A stretch of DNA of 64,000 bases from Ilyonectria destructans (lineage: Eukaryota; Ascomycota; Sordariomycetes; Hypocreales; Nectriaceae). Made by a program: the position numbers and the translations under genes. The stretch covers positions 620,001-684,000 of the forward strand of contig JAHEWK010000002.1 of NCBI GenBank assembly GCA_020740775.1. Direction: 5' to 3'. Shown here piece after piece: positions 56,941-64,000 of this stretch. The first letter of the stretch is position 1. Each line of letters begins with the position of its first letter. Below the pieces are notes generated by a model that was not told where the DNA came from, did not search any database, and was given only the letters and a program-made list of their open reading frames with translations.

Positions 56941-57881
56941 AATCAATAGTTGGTGAAGAAGACGGATAGGAGAATGGTAGATTGGCATACTCTCAATTAT
57001 TGATTTCTGGAAACTCACTTATTCCCATCAATGAATGATCAGCAAGAATATGACGATGTCTCGACTTGCTGCAGTCACAGACTCACATATAGAGTTTATT
57101 TAATCAAATCAATGACTGGGGAAATGGACTACACTCCCTCACCACTGACGCCGTCGAGTAGAATAACGGACTCAAACACACTCCTGCCACTTACACCCCA
57201 TCCCGGCTCCCTTTGCGATCCGCTTTCGTATTCTTGTTCGTCACTTCCCTTCACCCGGCCAGATAATAAAGAAGAAACGTAAGTTGGCTGAGCCATTACA
57301 TTGCGGTACGCACCCCCCGGATGGTAGCCTGGGATACCTCGGATGCTGTTGGTTAGTACATTGCATCGCTTAGCATGCCATGATATGCACCGCACGGTGT
57401 GTGTGGGACTATAAACGTCCCTCTATGCAATGCATTCCCTCATGTCTTATCACATAACGCTAGGTAGAAGTCGATTCCTTCGTGGGCTCGGTTAGCAACC
57501 GAGCGAGATTGTGCCCTTCGACCTTCGTGTTGCTAGGGTCAACTTCGCTTATACGTTGGCGGTCTTATAAATCCTACGTCATACCAATTCAAAGTATTCA
57601 TGTCCGATGTACCATTTCAAAAAGCCTCATTACAGTGAATTTCAGGTGAGACTAGCTTCCCGGCTGGGATTGACCTTGCACCAACAAACGACTCTCGCAA
57701 AATTTCATGCCTAACGTAGCACAGAGTACTAATATAAATTCACATCCAACAAGAGAAGAAAGAAGGCATAAATATACCTTTTAACCCCCGTTTTATCTCT
57801 AGTTTTTGCACACGCATCCCATTCATTGCCAAGCATTTCTACAACTGTATCGTTTTCACTACGACTATCTCATCCATCACA
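56941..57881. other. Intergenic region with promoter of a small secreted protein
   Basis: About 0.9 kb. ATATAAA near 57731 and a C/T-rich leader precede ATG 57882. No other gene is supported. Confidence 0.45.
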
Positions 57882-58259
57882 ATGCTCATTCAAACAACCA
57901 GTCTCTTCGCCATAGTGCTCTTTCTTGCCAGCAATGCTCAGGCTAGCCCCGTAGAAAACCAAGTCGACAATGGGCCTAGACATGATCTAATTGCTGAAAG
58001 AGAAGCCGCTGTTGCCACCAGCCCTGGTATGTATACCAAAACTGATTAACATGGATATACTAACCCTTCCTTCCTTTCCCATTTGCTAAATTTTGCATGC
58101 CAGTGTCCCCACAACTGCAGTTACAAGGTGGGCCACAGTTGTAGATACTATAAAGGTCCCTCAAATAAGGATCCTATTGTCAAGGGCAGTAAGTATTCAG
58201 TACCTTGGGTTTTTATTATTATTTTTTCAGCTAATGTATTGGGTAGAATGTGCTTATGA
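57882..58259 (+). CDS. Small secreted cysteine-rich protein candidate
   Basis: Exon 1 (57882..58029) encodes a clear signal peptide (MLIQTTSLFAIVLFLASNAQ) and a short polar pro-region (RHDLIAEREAAVATSP). After an intron with a GTATGT donor and CTAAC and TGCTAAAT branch-like sites, 58104..58188 encodes CPHNCSYKVGHSCRYYKG. A second intron (58189..58230, GTAAGT to TTTCAG) leads to NVLGRMCL and a stop. The four-cysteine reading is attractive for an effector or antimicrobial-type peptide. However, canonical exon 1 ends one base out of phase with it; the strictly phased reading stops early without cysteines. Either a one-base change has broken the gene or the donor is unusual. Confidence 0.4.
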
Positions 58260-59128
58260 TTCGACGCACTATCTATACTGCAAAGTTTGATAAGTAAAAT
58301 TGTCTGGTGTTGATTTTATATGGGCTATAGTGAGGCTACTTTGGTATCTTATTATGACGGGCCTGTATTGGGTTTTATTGATTTTTAGGGGTGAAATAGC
58401 CGCACGGCGGAGGTTTTATCCGGCTATCTTGAGTCGATCTCAGCTCAATGTACACGGTTCCTCCACCAGGATATAGGCCTACTATGTGAACTCAAAGAGG
58501 TTAAGAGAAAATACAAACAAATACATGAGCAAACCATTGTAGCCTCCTGCCAAGGTCCGCCTGTGATAACAGTAACTAACCACGGTGTTCTCAGGGAAAT
58601 ACGCAACAGCGCTATCAAAGGAGGGTCTTGCACTGCTGCGTATCTCACCCAGCAATCGTAATGTCGACCTCCAGTTTTGGCTCTTTTACTGTGCTGGGGA
58701 AGCGTACGTTGAGCTTAAAACACTCACACTCGCCAAAATATATTGTACCGGGATCACAGAGGTCGTGATATTCAGTAATCAGGTGACGGGTGAAATTCAA
58801 AATTATTCTCCTTCAGCGACCAGCCTGTGATTAGTACACCATGAACTGGATCCAGGTGACCATACACAGAGTGGCCAGGAACATCAAGGGTTGGGCAGAA
58901 ATGAATATTTGAATTGCTACGGCAGAAGCTGCCTATAGACCCCAAAGCTCAATACGAGGAAAATATGTAGAGATCCAAATAACTAATGCTCCCTTTCACT
59001 ACACTACTCTAAAGGCAGCCTGTTGTATCCCTAGTAGCAGACCCGCTACCCACTGACCAAATTACCCATGGTTCCATTGGATCCAACACATTGCTTACTC
59101 AAGTAGAACTCGATCGTTTCATTTATAC
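58260..59128. other. Intergenic region
   Basis: About 0.9 kb. It holds TTTATCCGGCT at 58415, also seen at 13328 and 37431. No gene was seen. Confidence 0.45.
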
Positions 59129-60989
59129 CTATATCGGACCTTCATTGTTTCTAAAAACCTCATCATACCAGTGCCCCTCTGGATCTTCCGTTGTATTCCC
59201 ATACTGGCATATAGTATCTAATTCTACTTCACTCAATCCCGTCTTCATGTCAGCTCGCTTGAATAGCCTCGGCTTTTTCTCCTTAGCGTCGGAAATAGGT
59301 GCAAGATATTCCAAGTGACCCTGTCCAGCTGGGAGTCTTGCCAAAGGTCTTAGCTTTCCTGGCTTGAAGCGCAATTTTAGCAACTGCCGCAGGTATGGAA
59401 AATACCAGGTTTGATCCCACCACCAGATGCGACGTCCCTTCAGACCATTCCTCCAAGCGTTGTGGTGCAAACCCACAGGTACAGCTGTTGTGAAGAAATC
59501 TGCATATAGAGGCATCTCTCCCCAATCAACTCCGTTGCTGGAGTTCCCAGCCGGCAAATCTGCAAGGGGGTTCTTTGCGGTAGCCAAATCCTTTGAAACA
59601 CCGAGGAGACGGACTGATGAGATATCCAATGTCGAGTAATGGCGTTCAGTGTCGGATTTGTTGTTAAGGGATACGAAACGTCCATCGTCCTCTTCGTAAA
59701 CCGTGGGTAGGAAGGGATTTTGAGAATAATCAAGACCGACGTGGTATTCGAAGTCCCTCTGTATCAAGGCTGTCCCTTCACTGTTAGATAAGACTAAACC
59801 CCGCCGCCATTGTCGCCAAACCTCCTGTTCGCCAAATATCTCGCCGAAGATACCCTGATCTCCAGGGAACGATAGATCAGCCGCAAAGCCCTTTTCCAAC
59901 CCATCCTTCACTCGACGAAAGTATTTTTTCATATCACCGACTGATCCCATGAAACTGCCACTGTTGAGAAATCGTGGCCGGACGTAATGGTAGTCTTTCG
60001 CATTCGAGTCGGTTTTCGCGCTGTATATATCGGGGCTGAGATCACTCGCAGGAAGGATATCGCAATGGAGGTTTGAACTAGCCTTGGCCGTAGGGTAGCA
60101 CCGTTTCTGGGCTGAAACCACGATAGTCTGCTTCATGGGGATGCTGTCTGAGGAGGCGCCCCACTGTCTTGCTAGTCGGGCATTTGCGTTTCTGTTGCTC
60201 TCGTGGTATCGATATAAGAGGATGCTTAGAGGTAATTGAAACCGGACATCGTAAGCATCAACGACTAAGACCAAGTCATTGTTGTGTAATCTGTCCCCTT
60301 TGTTAGCATCTGGAAGTATAACTTGGTCTAAGTACTCCAGAGTGCTCGAGATCTTTTCTAAATATGGACTCCAAAATCCGCCCCCAGTATTGTAGAGATC
60401 CCCTCTTCCCAATTTACAAGAATTGGGCTTGGGTAGCCCAGAGAAATTGCGCTGCTGATGAGCTTGCATAAATCCGGACTTGGCTTGCTTGCGAGAATGA
60501 TGATGACAAACCGTCGTTGGTGTCTTGTTCGGCGTGTGGAAACTTCTGCTCGGATACTGGCCCGCTCGCGGCCTTCAACAGCCGGTATTTAGGGCTCTAT
60601 ACAACGCTTGGGTATTAGTTGACCACAGCTGGCGTCCATGGTTTCATTGTACTGTGCAGACTTACATCTACTGAAGTGAATGATCCATAGCCGTATATGG
60701 TGATGCCAAGCACTAATAGGAGAATAGCTCCCCGTAAAAACGCCCTCTTCGCTTTGCGTGTAAATATGTGCTTGACTTTTGCCAATCGGTCTTCTTGGGC
60801 GTAAACATGTACACTGCTGTTGTCATGCGGCGAGAGCCAGCCCAAGAGTTTGCATGCCCAACGCATTTTTGTCTTGCCAAGGCCGAGACGTTTGTTGCTT
60901 TTGGAAAACAGACCTAGGCCAGTCGTATTGTCAATCTTTAAATTCTCCCTATCCAGTGGCGGATAGGATAGAAGAAGAGGGATCGCCAT
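59129..60989 (-). CDS. Type II membrane glycosyltransferase-like protein (PLOD-type GT fold)
   Basis: Exons 60989..60666 and 60556..59129 give 583 aa; the 109-nt intron has a GTAAGT donor and GGCCAG acceptor. A cytosolic head of about 80 residues is followed by one membrane helix (about 84-102, FLRGAILLLVLGITIYGYG), so a Golgi/ER type II enzyme is expected. The lumenal domain has the DxD-like NNDLVLVVDAYDVRFQLP motif, LNSGSFMGSVGDMKKYF and SFPGDQGIFGEIFG, as in the collagen-modifying (PLOD/GLT25D-like) glycosyltransferase group. Residues about 123-160 look wrong in the open frame. The conserved start of the domain (FVIIILASKPSPDLCKLISS, then YPSPILVNWEEG) is encoded one base out of frame at about 60515..60402. 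Two compensating 1-nt shifts therefore alter about 38 residues while keeping the gene open. Confidence 0.8.
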
Positions 60990-62003
60990 GATGGAGGATG
61001 GGGGGGGGATAGATTTGACCCCTTGAATCTACAACTCGCGCACATGCGGAAGAGACTTCAGCTCGGGGCGCTTGCTCTTCGAGATCAAACGCCACATTAC
61101 TTGTGCTAACAGAATACGATGTGCGTATTTCTGTTGGTGCCCCCATGTAATCCCATTTTCCGTATCCACAACAACAGTTGGCTAGACCAACAGTCACTGC
61201 GGGCGATGGCATAGCAGGGATGACTCGACTACAAAAGTTCTTGAGCTATTTTATCACACTATCGACACGCTTCGCATATGATGCGAGGAACAAATGGCGT
61301 GAGGCAGAAATTAAACTTCTGGCGCTTCCCAACCCCGGATTCCAGCTAAGAAGGAAGAGATGCACCCCATGTGAGACAGGCGCCATTAGTGGCAGCACCA
61401 ACCTGCCCATGAAACGGAGACATTTAGCGGAGAAACTACTGACTGCTAACGAGGTCACTGCAGGGCGTCTGATGGTGCCGTAAGTCGGGCCTGGCGAAGC
61501 CGAGAATGCCGTCTTAGAAACGTGGCGACTATCATTATCGTATGCCTCCCCATCATGCTTGTTTAGTAGAAATGTAGCAAGCGGATGTATCGGCACGCCG
61601 TTGGTCTCGACAAGAAGGCCAATCCTCGCTAATGCTAGCTTCAATCGGCAATGCCTTTTCTGGACGAAGTTAGAATAAGTCATATCATTTATCTGGTCTG
61701 TGTTGGTGATTGTGTCAACTGAGTAGGGGAATTTTGTACATATGATTGAAGAGACCTGTCTGGTTTCTCGGTATTAGTTCTGAGTTGTGAATTGTCTGGT
61801 TTATTGACTCACCAGGCGGGCGACACTTTGGTCGCACTTGTGGAGTCCTGGAAGGGCTCATGTGGGGAACACATGGTGCTTGTATTGAGCCCCAACTATT
61901 ATGTAGCATCAAAAATAAGGTAATTAAGCTTCGCAAAAATTCCTTTTACGGTAAAGGCAATTATTTCAGTCTTATCCTAACATCATAGCGTCTATCTAGA
62001 CCT
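60990..62003. other. Region with an ambiguous possible gene
   Basis: About 1 kb. On the minus strand a convincing intron (61842..61787: GTGAGT donor, ACTAATAC branch, CAGACAG acceptor) precedes a frame that reads SVDTITNTDQINDMTYSNFV and on to 61246. No upstream start codon gives a clean phase. A plus-strand frame at 61220..61483 overlaps it. I recognise no family in either and call no gene. Confidence 0.3.
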
Positions 62004-63197
62004 CTAATACATGGTGCATGATGGACCAGCAGCAATGCTCTTGCAGGGAAATCGTCTTCTTTCCTCTTCTGCGAAGTCAACATCCCTTAGGACCCTCCGA
62101 GAACCGTCCGCCGACCTAATGACAATGTTGCAATACTGTGCCCCCCGGCGACTAACATCAATGTCACCGTAGACACCGGTCACGCCTTTTCCTGTCAGTC
62201 GGCAGACCTCTTCAGCCTCAGTATGAAGGTGCTGTTTGATCCTAAAGACGGCAGGTGGGTAATATTTCGTCTTGAAGAAGTTCTTTGTCGGAATACTGCT
62301 GGGGCAACATATGAAGGAGATTTTGGATACACCGTCGAGCTGAGATATCTGTCTCATGGTTTTATCAACGTCCCGCTTTCCTCGGCGCACGCGTATATGA
62401 TGGGGCATAGGCATGTTCCTCACCTGGGTGTGAGAACCCGGGAGCTGCATGTTGCCTGTCATTCGCCACCATGTAAATCCAAGCCGTTGCGACTTCGCCT
62501 TCGCCAACCGCAGACTAACGACGAGGGACTCAGGCGTCCACTCAGGGTTGATAACAACTATCTGCTGCACCTGATTCGACCCAAACCCTGCGCATCGACG
62601 GGCCGTCCTCTGCCACTGAAGGTAGGCGCCGGTCTTGCCATATTGATCCACATCGTTTGCGAGAGTCATACCGTTGTGCAAAGGCTGGTCTGAAGTTCCC
62701 TCCAGAAAGATGAAAAAGATGTTTTTAAACAACGGTACGATGTGTCTGCCCGGTCCGGTAAGCCACCTGTGAACCTCGGGTGTATTGGCCAACAATAGCC
62801 AGGAGCGGGATGCAATGTATTGTAGTGAGAGCATACGCAGATAGGAGTCGATCTTGAAGAGGCCAACATGATCGTCTAGGAGATGTATCAGAGGTTGGGG
62901 GGAACACTCATCGGCGTTGTGGCCGAGAGCTGCGTGGAAAGAACGAATGGATTCTAGATTCGAACGCAGCCATCCTGAAGACTCTAAGGCATAGATTGAT
63001 GATGAAGGGCACCGCACATAGGTAGGCTGGGGGTATACGAACCCGTTGTATCGGGTTGGGAAGAGCACGGTAGGGCGACCTACCGCTTACTTAATTATCT
63101 GTAGCTTAATCTCTCCTGGTAGTCTAGAGAACCTAGCATGTGGCCTTGGATGATTGAATTTGATTTTGGAAGGGGAGTGAGGCGGTTGAAGTAGCAT
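62004..63197 (-). pseudogene. F-box-like protein with an early stop
   Basis: ATG 63197 begins MLLQPPHSPSKIKF, and the F-box-like helix ARFSRLPGEIKLQIIK follows. TAA at 63089..63087 (codon 37) then interrupts the frame. The same frame continues without any ATG for 43 kDa-scale length: AVGRPTVLFPTRYNGFVYP to SIAAGPSCTMY, about 360 codons with no further stop. A long open frame beginning at a non-ATG codon directly downstream of an F-box start is best explained by one nonsense change inside a gene of about 397 aa. F-box proteins of this sort are substrate adaptors of SCF ubiquitin ligases. The C-terminal part has no recognised repeats. An unmodelled intron is a weaker alternative: GTAAGC at the stop is a good donor, but no in-phase acceptor was found. 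Confidence 0.6.
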
Positions 63198-64000
63198 ATT
63201 CGGCAATGGTTTCAACGCATGAGTGAGGGCAAGTACGTATGGTGAATGAGAGAAAGTTGAAATAGGGCCAGGATATAGGAGTTAATCAGATGTAACGGGG
63301 AGATATTTGCGTGGCTGACGGCAAAGAAGACACATTTCGAGGGTGACTACATGATAACGACTTCAATTCACCAAGATGACAATACACCTGAGATTAGAAT
63401 GGATTGTGACAAGAGAGAATAAGCAAGGATATCGGAACAAGTTGCCGAGCGCTAGGATAAAATGCGACATGATAGCATGTATACATTGAGAGTGCCGTAC
63501 TGCGCATGCATGCCTCGATGTCTGTTCCGGTGGTAAGCATCCTTCACTTCATCAACACACCCCGATGATCTGCTCTCGGAAGGACGGTAAGGCTAGGCGG
63601 GAAAAGCATCAGGGATTATCAATAAAACATATTGGGCAAAGGGCAGTTTCCCCCTCACCGTCTCTTCCCAAATTTACTGTTGGTTGGGTCGTAGGCTGCA
63701 CTGCCTCGGGGTTGTTGGTTGGTATGTGGCGGAGGGTCTCAGGATCGACAGCTGGAACCGAGAAATGAGTCACCCATCAATGTCGTTCATCACGGCCCTA
63801 TGAACTTTCTCCGTTGCACGCGAATGACCTTGAACTACGTACCCGAAATTAGTCTCTATGATATACTCGCCTAAGATAATAATACACAACGCTGGGTAGA
63901 AACAAGGGGCTGATGTCTCCAAAGCTGTACTTCAATGTCCTAACCAGTTCTGTCGTATCGACAGGTAACAGCTAGTGCCGCACGGGGACGCTTAAAAAGG
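63198..64000. other. Gene-free right end
   Basis: About 0.8 kb with no supported gene, RNA or repeat on either strand. Confidence 0.45.

Noticed and set aside
1..64000. tRNA, rRNA, CRISPR or telomeric repeats
   Set aside because: None was found on visual reading of both strands; no cloverleaf-like or TTAGGG-type arrays are visible.

Overview
The window is nuclear DNA of a filamentous ascomycete (Pezizomycotina, most likely a Sordariomycete). Reasons: short spliceosomal introns (about 47-110 nt) with GTRNGT donors, CTRAY-type branch sites and YAG acceptors; three Zn2Cys6 transcription factors; a Pth11-like rhodopsin-domain receptor; a DUF3632 protein; an NLR with an alpha/beta-hydrolase head; and a hAT transposon relic. 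Exon joins were worked out by hand from splice signals and frame and have no transcript support. No tRNA, rRNA, CRISPR or bacterial feature was seen.

Layout. 0-6.4 kb: an SDR oxidoreductase, a Zn2Cys6 regulator and an MFS exporter, resembling a small metabolic cluster. 6.6-10 kb: GC-rich stretch of damaged genes, including a C2H2-SET methyltransferase with an in-frame stop. 10.2-15.9 kb: three membrane-anchored proteins of unknown function, one with a J-like domain lacking HPD. 16.7-17.5 kb: polyketide synthase relic. 17.9-20.3 kb: coiled-coil protein with two C-terminal membrane helices. 21.4-26 kb: a GNAT acetyltransferase and a cPLA2-type phospholipase that has lost its last exon to a stop codon. 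28.8-37.2 kb: a rhodopsin-like receptor, a Zn2Cys6 regulator, a flavin amine oxidase and an EgtD/EasF-like methyltransferase. 38.8-46.8 kb: a small secreted protein, an AYR1-like reductase, a broken NmrA gene, a broken Zn2Cys6 gene, the hAT relic and a DUF3632 protein. 48.9-54.7 kb: a giant NLR (alpha/beta hydrolase, NB-ARC, near-identical TPRs) whose TPR array is interrupted by an in-frame module of about 830 codons; direct repeats flank this block. 55.2-63.2 kb: an S53 peptidase pseudogene, a cysteine-rich secreted candidate, a type II membrane glycosyltransferase with two compensating frameshifts, and an F-box-like pseudogene.

The theme is an accessory, fast-decaying compartment. At least seven reading frames are broken by single stop codons (several explainable as C-to-T changes) or 1-nt shifts, next to transposon debris and duplicated segments. 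The intact genes are mostly regulators, secondary-metabolism-type enzymes, surface or secreted proteins and one recognition receptor. The most unusual object is the NLR at 48.9-54.6 kb.
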